Below, one piece after another: positions 32,340-42,627 of a stretch of 64,000 nucleotides of DNA. This DNA comes from Malachius bipustulatus (taxonomy: Eukaryota > Arthropoda > Insecta > Coleoptera > Melyridae), in the NCBI GenBank assembly GCA_910589415.1, contig OU342630.1, positions 1,798,001 through 1,862,000 on the forward strand. The letters run 5' to 3'. Both the position numbers and the translations under genes were made by a program. The notes beneath the pieces are model-generated. The model was not told the origin of the DNA. It was given only the letters and a program-made list of their open reading frames with translations, and ran no database searches. Every line of letters starts with the position of its first letter. Position 1 is the stretch's first letter.

Positions 32340-35300
32340 TTGCAATTTTGTTATCCCCCACACATCAACTTCAATTTGATGATTGATACGGGATCCACGC
32401 ACTCCTTAATTAATCCCGATGTAGCCTACAAATATTTTTATGATTACATTCAAGAAGAGAAGTTTGTTTTAAAAACAATTGGAAGTCAGTCACATCACAA
32501 TAAATGTGTTGTCGTTGACCTACTAGAGGAAGGTCAATTTATAAAATTCTTCATAGTAAAATTTCACGACAGCTTCGACATTCTTCTCGGATCAGATGTC
32601 TTACAGGTAACAAACGCTAGTATAAATTACGCGAATGGAACCTTGACATTGAATAACACGACACATGAACTCAAACAATATGATACTCTCCTTGCAAATG
32701 CCAATGACATAGTCTATAAAACCTTGTCACCGGAAACCATACGAGTTCCAATAAAAATAAAAAAAGGCACGGTTTTGATTCCAAATCAAAATACCGAACA
32801 TGGTACAATTCCCGAAACCATTACTACGGCAAGGAATTACCACTGTCAGGTACCCCTAATAAGAACAAGCAAGGTAATAACGTCTAATACCCCTATATCG
32901 AAACTTGACGACCCAATAATCGCACGTCATATTGACCGAAGCGAAGTAGACGTTTGCAATGTCTACACGGGAACTTTTGATAACATAAATACAAATTTAC
33001 CATCGTTCGAATTAGATCATTTACCCCCTGAACAGAGATTCGCAGCTCAAAAATTGTGTGAACACTATCACGACATATTCTATCGTGACGGTGATATTTT
33101 AACCTTCACTAATAATACCAAACATAAAATTCCCCTAAAATGCGACGATGTGGTTTTTGCGAAACCGTATCGTGTCCCGTATGCTCAACGGAAAGAAATT
33201 TTCCAGCAAATAGATGAAATGAAACGACAAAACATCATCGTTGAAAGTGAGTCACCATACAACTCACCTATATTCTTAGTCCCAAAGAAACCCGATAAAC
33301 ATGGCAAAAAGACATGGCGGATGGTGGTTGATTTTCGTAAATTAAACGAAAAAACCATCGAAGACAAATACCCGATACCGAACATCGCTATAGTATTGGA
33401 TCTGCTTGGAGGTTCTGCACTGTTTTCAAAGTTAGACTTGAAAAGCGGATACTGGCAGATCGAAATAGATCTTAAAGATCAGTATAAAACTGCCTTCTCA
33501 ACGGAAAATGGGCACTGGCATTTCCTTCGCATGCCTTTTGGGCTACGAAATGCACCGGCCTGTTTCGCCAGAGTAATGAAAAAGGTACTCAAAGGACTAA
33601 TTGATAAAATATGTCTGGTGTACCTAGACGACATAATTGTCTTGGGCAAGAATTTCGAGGAGCACCTGAAAAACCTACAAACCGTTTTTCAGAGACTTAG
33701 AGATCACAAGTTTAAGGTCCAGCTAGAAAAATCGGAATTTTGTTTAACCGAAGTAGAATATCTAGGCCATCTGATAACTACTGATGGAATAAAACCAAAT
33801 CCGAAACTAGTAGAAAAAATTAAAGACGTCCCTCTACCAACCACACAGAAACAGATTAAATCGTTTCTAGGTCTTACAGGCTACTACCGAAAATTTATAA
33901 AAAATTACGCCACTATTTCTAAACCGCTAACTCTTTGTCTAAAAAAGAACAACAAAGTTATCCATTCCAGAGAGTTTATAGAAGCTTTTAATTCCATTAA
34001 GAGAATGATCATAAACCCCCCAATTTTACACGGACGCATCCAATTTTGGAATAGGGGCCATACTCTCGCAAGGTCCAATAGGCAAAGACAAGCCCATCAT
34101 GTTCGCTAGCCGAACACTTAATGAGCATGAAATCAATTATACAACAACTCAAAAGGAATGTTTGGCGATAATTTGGGCAACCAAAATTTTCAGACCCTAT
34201 ATTTACGGTCAAAAATTCAATATAATTACGGACCATAAGCCCTTGCAATGGCTGTACAATTTTAAAGAAACAAACCCCCGATTAATTAGGTGGCGTTTGG
34301 CACTTGAAGAATTTGACTATACATTACACTACAAAGAAGGAAAAAGTAATACAAACGCGGATTTCCTTTCCCGCCTAGAGTCCAATCCACTAGAAATAAA
34401 AACACCCGATGACCTTCTGTCACTGTTCAATAATCCAGGTGACGTAGCAGAAAGAGAACCCTTAGATATAGCCGAACTAGACCAGCATCTTCAACCATTG
34501 ACTCCAATGCCCGAATCAGTACCAAAAATAAATGTAATCTCCGATATACAAGTACTTCCACCCCAAATTCCCGAACTCGAGCGCGAAATCGATTCGGAAA
34601 TAACCCAGCATTCGCAGGCGGAAAATGTTAACGCATCCCTGCCAATAACGGAGAAGCCAATAAATTTTTATAAAAAACAATTTATTTTTGAACTTCGATC
34701 AAAGCCAAAATTACAACAAATTTCCCCATTTGGCAAAGAGCGGTATTTAGTAACCATCACTCAAAATAATTACGAAAATGAAATAATGAATATCCTTAGG
34801 GAATATGTAAACCCCCAGGTCATTAACGCTATAAGTTGCAAACCATCGCAATTTTATGAGTCATTAGCCACATTAATAAACCAAAATTTCGATAATTCAA
34901 TAAAATTTGTCTACACCCATAAAATCCTAAAGGACATAGAGGATCCACCCGTTAGAGAAATCTTGCTAAACCAGTTTCATCAGCCAGATCATCGCGGATC
35001 CCAAGAACTAAGTGCTGAAATTAGTAGGCAATATTATTGGCCAAATTTAGTCCAGGATTGTCAGAAACATGTTGACGAATGTGTAATTTGCCAACAGGCA
35101 AAGTACGAACGGCATCCTAAGCAACATAAATTAACTTTAACACCATCAGTTAAAAAACCCTTCGAACTAGTATTCATGGACGTATTTTCTATCAGAAATA
35201 AAAAATACCTAACTGCGATAGATTCACTGACTAAATTTTTCATGTTTGAACCACTAAATTCGGTTAACATCGCAGATATAGTAGGGTCGTACGTAAGCCT

Positions 35301-35475
35301 ATTCGCACGATACAAATTACCTAAAACCCTGGTAACAGACAACCAGTTCGATGTTAGTCTATTCAAAGACTTGTTAAGGTTACATAAGGTAAACCACCAC
35401 CTAACGACCCCTAAACACCCTAACAGCAACAGCCCGATTGAAAGAGCTCACGGAACGTTGTTGTTTCAGCATATA
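32340..35475 (+). pseudogene. Gypsy Pol, broken in RNase H and truncated in integrase
   Basis: Domains in order: protease with MIDTGSTHSL (near 32380), RT with FRKLNEKT, FLRMPFGLRNAP and the catalytic YLDDI (33621-33635), a tether with FLGLTGYYRKF, RNase H, then integrase. Near 34029 the frame of PPILHG is lost. The next frame resumes at DASNFGIG, so a short stretch that is not a multiple of three, normally carrying the start of RNase H, has been deleted. Integrase keeps the HHCC finger (HQPDHRG ... CVICQQ) and the D, D, E residues in FMDVF, VTDNQ and PIERAHG. It ends in foreign A-rich sequence after about 35475. Not functional. Confidence 0.88.
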
Positions 35476-35529
35476 AAAAAAAATAAAAAACTCACCCTGT
35501 AACAGTGTAGAACTAGTAAATTTAGTACA

Positions 35530-35933
35530 TACACAAGATGTTCCTTAATTGGAGGTACAAATGAAGAGAAGAGACTCCTTAAGTAATTTTAGGAAAAAAA
35601 GTCCAATAAACATGGGGTCGCGAACGTTTCATTTTGGAGATACAGGGTGTTAAAGTTTGAATTTTTTTCAAGTTTTTTTCTTATAGTATCTACACTTCAC
35701 AAGATATTCAACTGAAATTAGGCACATATATTACAATAATTGATAGTTTTACACCATGTGACATGCCAATTTCTATAGCAAATCTACAGAGTGATATTTT
35801 TTAACATAACTTTACACCCTGTACCTCGAAAACGAAACGTTTGCGACCCCATGTTTATTGACTATTTTTTCTTAAAATTACTTAAGGAATCTCCCCTCTT
35901 AATTTGTACTTTTCAATTAAGGAGCACCCTGTA
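35530..35933. mobile_element. 404-bp palindromic element (CAGGGTG family)
   Basis: Arms match over about 110 outer bases (GTTCCTTAATTG, AACATGGGGTCG, TACAGGGTGTTAAAG and complements). The right end reads GGAGCACCCTGTA; the left end has drifted (ACACAAGATGTTCC). It lies 55 bases after the truncated gypsy pol. Confidence 0.75.
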
Positions 35934-36629
35934 TAAAAAAAAATAACCCCGAAAAGACCAATGCTCATTTTGAGAGTTTCATATATTTACTGCATGTCTG
36001 ATAACAAAAACGAACAATTTTCATTCAACAAACTAATTTGTTGGAAATATCAAAATAAATTTATAGAAATTTAATAAAAAATAGCACAATGTATAAAATA
36101 ACAAAGTTGCCATTCACTCTGGTAAAACTAGCAGTTATATGACCTTACAAAGATTTCAGTAGGAAACTGACATAAGAAAAAGTGCAATTAAAATTTTTTC
36201 TAGTCGTAGTTGCAGCCAAAATAGTCAAATTTGTACTAAAAGGGTTACGTGTAATAATCCTTAATTTTAGTGTCAAAAGTGGCAACATTGCAGGATGCAC
36301 AAAAAATAGTAGGATGTAAAATAATATACATCTGGACGCCGAAAAGGAGGTAAAATTTAGAATATACGGATGCCAAAAAGTTACTGAGATGTACGGACGT
36401 ACAATGATAGGTCAGGTGTACAATCAAGATTATCTCGGAAACTAATAATAATAATTTAATATACATTGGTGCTATCTACAGGACTAAGCTCGAACTAAGC
36501 GGTTTAAAATGCAGATCTCTATATACTTGGCCGGACGCTGAATCACCACCATCATGTACGGATGCAGAATAGGTAGTCGGATGTAAATATATGCATCTAT
36601 GTACATGTATGCATATACATGTGTATATA
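35934..36629. other. AT-rich non-coding stretch
   Basis: No credible gene. Purely simple sequence (TACATGTATGCATATACATG) from 36595 leads into the next palindrome. ORFs 36245-36466 and 36476-36730 show no motif. Confidence 0.5.
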
Positions 36630-37500
36630 TACAGAATGTCCCAGCTTATTCTAAGCGGTCTCTGTAGGCCAAACGATGGACTTTTTCGAAAAACTTTTTG
36701 AAAATTCAAGTACAGAATCACAATGGCCATAATTTAAAATTATTTTGGAGTATAAAGAGTGTCCCATATGACAGTGACATATCAAAGTTATGTTTTTATA
36801 AATGGAAAGCTCCTACGTTATTGCATTTTTAGATTGTCTGAGAAGAGGAAATAAGATTGGCTTGTACAGTTGGTGTTTAAATTTAGAAGTTTTTGAGTTA
36901 TAAACAAGTGAAAATCGTCATTTTTCGAGTTCAAGGCCCTGTACAACGAAAACGGTTCAAGATAGAGAAAAACGGCTTACATGTCCCTATTTTAACTTTT
37001 TATGTACTATCCTATGGTATAGAAACATTTGTACTTTCTTTGATTTTTTTATTTGGCGACGCGTGGAGAAATCTCAGATTTTTTCAAATTTTTTATCACC
37101 CTGTATAAACATTGCATCTACATCATAGGATAGTACATGAAAAGTTAAAATAAGGACATGTAAACCGTTTTTCTCTATCTTTAGCCGTTTTCGTTGTACT
37201 TAAAAAAATTACGATTTTCACTTGTTTGTAACTCAAAAACTTCTGAATTTAAACACCAACTGTAAAAGCCAATCTTATTTTCTCATCTCAGACAATCTAA
37301 AAATGCAATAACATAGGAGCTTTCCATTTAAAAAAGCATAACTTTGATATGTCACTGTCATATATGGGACACTCTTTATACTCCAAAATAATTTTAAATT
37401 ATGGCCATTGTGATTCTGTACTTGAATTTTCAAAAAGTTTTTCGAAAAAGTCCATCGTTTGGCCTACAGAGACCGCTTCGAATAAGCTGGGACCCCTGTA
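36630..37500. mobile_element. 871-bp palindromic element (CAG...CTG ends)
   Basis: Left arm 36630 to about 37020 and right arm about 37115-37500 are reverse complements with few differences. Ends TACAGAATGTCCCAGC and GGGACCCCTGTA with TA on both sides. The loop of about 95 bases contains an internal CACCCTGTATA. Inserted in a TA/TG-rich simple repeat. Confidence 0.88.
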
Positions 37501-37632
37501 TACATACACAGGGGTATAGCATATATATACATGTATATATATGCATATACAGTTCTTGGATTAGTTATTGGGTATAAGGGCACTTTCGGTTGATTAACTA
37601 CGGCTACTTTTAAGTTTAATCATTTATTCTTA

Positions 37633-37672
37633 TTCAACGTTTCGACATTAATTTTTATGTCTTCTTCAGGAC
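37633..37672 (-). ncRNA. Hammerhead ribozyme, PLE family 2, left (stem I damaged)
   Basis: Minus strand: GUC, CUGAAGA, stem II AGACAU...AUGUC, GAA, palindromic ACGU, U, then GAA where the partner copy has GAC. The change weakens stem I, so activity is doubtful. Confidence 0.65.
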
Positions 37673-38332
37673 AACTACAAAAACAGGCACATCAAAAAAC
37701 ATTACATCATAAAATACTTATTAAGATCTAAAATTAACAAAAAAACTTACAGAATGTTGATTTTTTTGTCTTAGCTGGACTAATACATGAGGGTACAGAA
37801 ACATTTCACCTCGACATGCATGGCTTCTCTATTTTTATCGGTTGAATTCAAATCAAAAACACACTAAAAAACACATTACAAAACAGGAGAACAGTCTTTA
37901 CGTCAATAATGGATATTCGCCATAATAAAACAGCATGTCCAAAGGTACCTACTATAAGTAATTAATAAATTGCTTGATTTTATTTCGGTTCTCATGGAAT
38001 GGCGACCTGATATATCGCTTATCTATACAAACAGCTGACCATTATCTCCTGACTGACTACATTCTACTTACTCTTCTTTTTAACAAACTTTATTTATCTA
38101 GTTCTCAATATTTTCAACTACCTATTTATTTGCTATTTTTCACATTATTTAATTACAATTAACTGCACCTATGTCTATGTACCTACTATGTTACATTATT
38201 GTGAATACTTAACTTATTTTTAGTTTCTATTATTTTACACTCACAGGAAAAAACAAGGGATGTTACTAACGTTTTAATATCCAGATTAGAACTCATTACA
38301 ACATCACTATCCTCCCCTGTGACTATTTATAT

Positions 38333-38480
38333 TTAATTAAATAGGAATAGATGTTACTAATGTTTCTAATATCTAAATTAGAATTCATTACATTATCATT
38401 ATTTTTCTTTATGTGGAACATCTCTAAAAACAGTCTCTTCTTGTCCACCGGTTCAATTTCTAATATTTTTGTTTCAGAGT
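38333..38480 (-). pseudogene. PLE-2 ORF, C-terminal tail
   Basis: Reads NSETKILEIEPVDKKRLFLE then MFHIKKNNDNVMNSN and a stop. This is the tail that follows the GIY-YIG domain in PLE proteins (K-R-L-F-L-E-M-x-H-I). It is separated from the nuclease by the gypsy insertion. Confidence 0.7.
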
Positions 38481-38652
38481 TGTAATGTTCTTATTTAATT
38501 AAGATGATTATTAATATATGTTTTATTATTTAAACTAGGTAAATTACATAAATAAAAGGTAACACTTTACGAGCATGACGTTGGGTCGGAACTGTGTTTT
38601 AGAACTGACAAAATGGCGTTATTGCCAAGGTTACCAAATCATATACGTCACA
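38481..38652 (-). repeat. Probable 3' LTR of the nested gypsy
   Basis: On the minus strand a purine tract AAAAGGGGCG is followed by TGTGACG, a good LTR start, and the segment ends TTACA just where PLE coding sequence resumes. About 172 bp. No second copy to confirm. Confidence 0.5.
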
Positions 38653-38822
38653 CGCCCCTTTTAACAGAGTACATTATTATGGTATTGTTTACAATAATTA
38701 ATGTTAATATTAAACAAAGTAAAATTAATTTTTACCAGCAAAAAGATAATTAAATGCATACTAAATTAAACATGCAGAAAAACAAATTATTATTCAAAGA
38801 TCAAACTTCTTAGGAGGTTTAC

Positions 38823-41268
38823 TTATTCTACCACTTCTTGTGTAAACACATTTTTCAGTTTTTTTTCTGTTTCTTTGGTTTCTGTTTCTTGATCTTTTTT
38901 CACTTCTCGTTCTCTTTCAATAACTCTTCTTTCCTCTCTAATAGGAGATTCATGCTTTATCCGAGTTTTAGTTTCTTGCTCGTTTTCTTGTTTCTCATTC
39001 TCATTCTCAAACTCTGTTTTATACGGTCTTATATGCATTCTGTTTCGTCTATAGTTGGTGTCATTTACTTGAACAGTATAGTCTCTTGGTCTGTTCATAT
39101 TTACTACATGACCAGGTTTCGAACACCATCTTGAACTAACACTTTTTGACCTTTTGCAAGTTCGGGTAAAGGTTTTGTTGTTTTATTATATCGGCACTGT
39201 TGTTTACTTTGTTTTGATCTAAGTTTTTCCTTGATTCCCTTTGTTGAATATTTTGGTTTTAATATTTCTTTATTCACAGGAAGCGTAGTTCTCAGGCATC
39301 TACCCATTAGTAAAATAGAAGGAGCTGGCAGGTCTTGTTTTGGTGTTGTATTGTAGTTCAATACAGCAATAAATGGATCTTCTTTATCTCTATACGCCTT
39401 GACAAACAATCCTTTCACCGTCTGTATGGTCCTTTCGACCATTCCGTTGCTCTTTGGATATAGTGGGCTTGATGTTGTTAAATTAATATCATATTTCCTT
39501 GAGAAATTTTGAAATTCTCGCGAGTTAAAGGGAGGACCATTATCTGAAAATATTTCGAATGGAAGGCCATATAACGTAAATACATTTTTCAAGGATGATA
39601 TAACAGTCGATGCATTTTTACTCGCCAGTTTGTTTACTATGGTAAACTTGCTAAAATAATCTACAATGACTATATAATCAGCCATTTCCACATGCATAAA
39701 ATCAATTCCAATTTTCTCCCACGGTAAGTCAGGTGGTTTATGACTTTTTAATGGTTCTTTTTGATTACTTTTGGAGTACATTTGGCAAACGGAACAATTA
39801 AGTACCAATTTCTCAATATCGGAAGTAATTCCAGGATAATACACAGCCTGTTGTGCTCTCGTCTTACAGGATACTACTCCTTGGTGTGATTGATGGATAA
39901 GATTTAAAAATTCATCTTTTTAGGCCTCTGGGACTACTAATCTTTTTTGATAGAAGATGATATTCTTATGCATGAAGATTTCGTTGCGAATATGCCAATA
40001 CTTCTTAACTGAAGGTGGACTGACACTGCTTTTGTGCTGTGGTCAACCATTAAGTGTATAATACTTAACCTTCTTCAGTGTTTCATCTTCTTCGATCGCT
40101 TGTAGGAGTATTTTCTCATTTTCAGTTGAGGTCGAGATTACTGAAAATACACCTAGATTATCATCCAAATAATTGGTATTCATTGTGTCTTTTGTAGGAC
40201 TTCTGCTTAATATATCCGGCACCTGTAAGTTTTTTCCAGGTACGTATTCAAGTTCAAATTGATATCGTAACAATTTCAAAGTTAATCTTTGTATTCTTGG
40301 TGACATATCATCAATTGGTTTCTTTAATAGACCAATCAGAGGTCTGTGGTCTGTTTCAAGTTTGAATCTTCTACCATATAGGTAATAGTGGAAACGTTCT
40401 CAACCAAACACCAACGCCAACAATTCCTTATCAATATGGTTGTAACGCTGCTGAGTCTGTGTAAGAGAAATTGAAGCAAACTCCACCGGTTTATTCTCTT
40501 GAGCTATGACAGCACCAATGCCATATGGACTCGCATCAACAGACAAAGTTACTTGTTTTTCAGGATTGAAATATGTTAAAATTACATCTGCAGCAAGCAA
40601 TTCTTTGATATGTTTAAAGCTGTTTTCTTCAGTTTGTGTCCATATCCACTCTACCTTCTCACTAAGTAATTTTCTCAATTGACTCGTCGCTTGTGATAAG
40701 TTAGGTATAAACTTAGCTAAATATACTACCATACCTAAAAATCGTTGCAGTTCCTTTTTATCCTTTGGTGATGACATGTTTCTAATTGCTACTACTTTAT
40801 TTTGATCCGGTGAAACACCATTGCCGCTAATTTCATGTCCAAGGAACTTGATTTTAGGTACACAAAATTTGGACGTTTCCAAATTTAAGGTCATGCCACT
40901 CTTTCTGATTTTCTCCAATACTAGGCTTATCCTTTGATTATGTTCTTGAATTGTACTTCCATAAACTAAAATGTCATCGAAGTATGCTATTACCCCAGGA
41001 AGACCACTCAACATCTCATGTATAAAATGTTGAAATATTTCAGGTGCAGAAGTAAGCCCGTATGGCAATCTCAAATAGCGATACCTTCCAAAGCTTGTTG
41101 CTATCGTACATAGTAGGGAACTTTCTTTTTCCAATGGAATCTGTAGAAATGCCGAAGATGCATCTAGTAAGCTGAAAACCTTGGCTCCAGATAATTGTGA
41201 AAATAAACAATCATACGTTGGTATTTGAAAAAATTCCCTCTTCACATATTTATTAAGGTTACGAGGAA
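38823..41268 (-). pseudogene. Gypsy Pol (RT-RNase H-integrase), several stops
   Basis: RT starts at NKYVKREFFQIP and keeps LPYGLTSAPEIFQ and the catalytic YFDDILVY. RNase H has SVDASPYGIGAV. Integrase has IGIDFMHVEM, FSDNGPPF and NGMVERTIQ (D, D, E present). One reading frame from 41268 to 39104 is cut by a TGA after LALVFG (about 40398), a TGA after YYTLNG (about 40041) and a TAA near 39920. A frameshift at about 39100 separates the C-terminal Glu/Lys-rich tail (38823-39098). The sequence resembles the Mag/K02A2.6-like gypsy group. Dead. Confidence 0.85.
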
Positions 41269-41289
41269 AATATGTTTAACTCATCTCAT

Positions 41290-41575
41290 GTCCTGTCACT
41301 CTACAGTGTTCTGCCAATGCACATTTTTTATTGATTTTTTTGATGTCACTCTTGTGTTGTATAATTCTCTTTTTTAATTGTTGTGACGTTTGACCTATCA
41401 ACTATATCTGTTGACATTCAGAACATGGTATACTATACACTACATCTCTCTTTCTTTCATTTTTTGTTTTGTCTTTAGTTTGGGAAAATAACCTATTTAT
41501 AGTAAAACTTGACTTTTTTGTGAAGGATAAATTGTCTGTTTTTAATGCACCTATCAGCCTAGACGTTTTGTAATG
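41290..41575 (-). pseudogene. PLE-2 GIY-YIG nuclease fragment
   Basis: Reads ERKRDVVYSIPCSECQQI, then an in-frame TAG and an extra codon, then IGQTSQQLKKRI, KINKKCALAEHCRVTGHEM. The VYSIPC and IGQTSQ words are the GIY and YIG halves. The stop within the YIG motif destroys the domain. The upstream RT is missing; the frame meets the inverted repeat at 41575. Confidence 0.75.
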
Positions 41576-41775
41576 TGTTTTTTAGTGTGTTTTTGATTTG
41601 AATTCAACCGATAAAAATAGAGAAGCCATGCATGTCGAGGTGAAATCTTTCTGTACCCTCATGGATTAGTCCAGCTAAGACAAAAAAATCAACATTCTGT
41701 AAGTTTTTTGTTAATTTTAGATCTTAATAAGTATTTTATGATGTAATGTTTTTTGATGTGCCTGTTTTTGTAGTT

Positions 41776-41815
41776 GTCCTGAAGAAGACATAAAAATTAA
41801 TGTCGAAACGTTGAC
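41776..41815 (+). ncRNA. Hammerhead ribozyme, PLE family 2, right
   Basis: GUC, core CUGAAGA, stem II GACAU/AUGUC with an AT-rich loop, GAA, self-complementary stem III ACGU, cleavage base U, stem I return GAC pairing with GUC. The pattern matches the dimer-type PLE hammerhead. Confidence 0.75.
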
Positions 41816-41977
41816 TAAGAATAAATGATTAAACTTAAAAGTAGCCGTAGTTAATCAACCGAAAGTGCCCTTATACCCAAGAACTAATCAAGAACTGTAT
41901 AAGAATTAAGAAGGGAGTTATATTGTCAGAAGTTATATGCATATACATATACATTAATATGCACCCATACACATGTA

Positions 41978-42449
41978 TATACAGGATGAGTTTTTTTTCA
42001 ATGTTTAGTACAGGGATCTCGTAAACTACTGCAGTTAGAGGAACGGTTAAATGGGGAAAGAAGTGCAGTTTTATGAGCTTAATTCGAAACAGCTTTTGTT
42101 TTTTTGAAAATCTCCATGGCTTCCTCGATATTTAACATAAAGTAAATTCCGCGGATTTCTTTACACTGAGATAGCAGTCTTATTATTGGGATTAGAGAAA
42201 AATCGTAAAGGAAAACCTTTTAGACGATTTTATAGACAATAAAACGGCGTTACAATTTTTTTAATTTGTTGTGTCATTTTCGAGCTATGACGTAAACTTG
42301 TGTTTTTTTAAATGTAAGTCATAGTTGGCTATGACTTACATTTAGCAGTTTCTAGTTTTTAGTTTTAGTTTTTAGTAGTTTACTGCAGTTTCTAACTGCA
42401 GTAGTTTACGAGATCCCTGTACTAAACATTGAAAAAAACTCAACCTGTA
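41978..42449. mobile_element. 472-bp inverted-repeat element (CAGGATG ends)
   Basis: Ends TACAGGATGAGTTTTTTT and its complement, TA on both sides. The outer arms (about 60 bases, with GATCTCGTAAACTACTGCAG) match well; the centre does not. Confidence 0.75.
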
Positions 42450-42627
42450 TACCATATATATTACACATATACATAAAAAAATCACCCATTTCGGGGGTGA
42501 GTATTGGCCGGTGGAAGGGTTGGTCGGGGTCGCACGCGATGTCCAGCACCTCCATTGTGCTCAGCATCCTCGAAAACGGGGGGAAGGTTTTTTTGCAGGG
42601 AAATGGATTAAAGCGCGGTTTATCTAT

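Larger units (their letters stand above)
29430..35475 (+). mobile_element. Ty3/gypsy LTR retrotransposon, 3' truncated
   Basis: In order: probable 5' LTR, tRNA-type primer site, repetitive leader, gag, pol. The element stops abruptly in the integrase domain at about 35475, so there is no 3' LTR and the LTR borders cannot be fixed. The primer site and gag/pol layout recall the 17.6/297 group. No envelope gene is present. Confidence 0.85.
38481..41271 (-). mobile_element. Gypsy 3' half inserted in PLE-2
   Basis: Begins inside RT (RNLNKYVKREFFQIP, 41268) and runs through RNase H and integrase to a 3' LTR candidate; no 5' half. ATGTT occurs at both borders (38485-38489, 41272-41276), which might be a 5-bp target duplication. 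With a truncated 5' end this could be coincidence. Confidence 0.7.
37549..41900. mobile_element. Penelope-like element, family 2, with inverted ends and a gypsy insertion
   Basis: Inverted repeats of about 336 bp (37549-37884 and 41565-41900) each carry a hammerhead ribozyme. Between them, on the minus strand, lies the PLE GIY-YIG coding region, split into 41290-41575 and 38333-38480 by a gypsy fragment (about 38481-41271). As in family 1, a truncated minus copy meets an inverted terminal fragment head-to-head. Confidence 0.82.

Noticed and set aside
38838..39134. Plus-strand Phe-rich ORF resembling membrane segments
   Set aside because: Antisense of the Glu/Lys-rich C-terminal tail of the nested gypsy.
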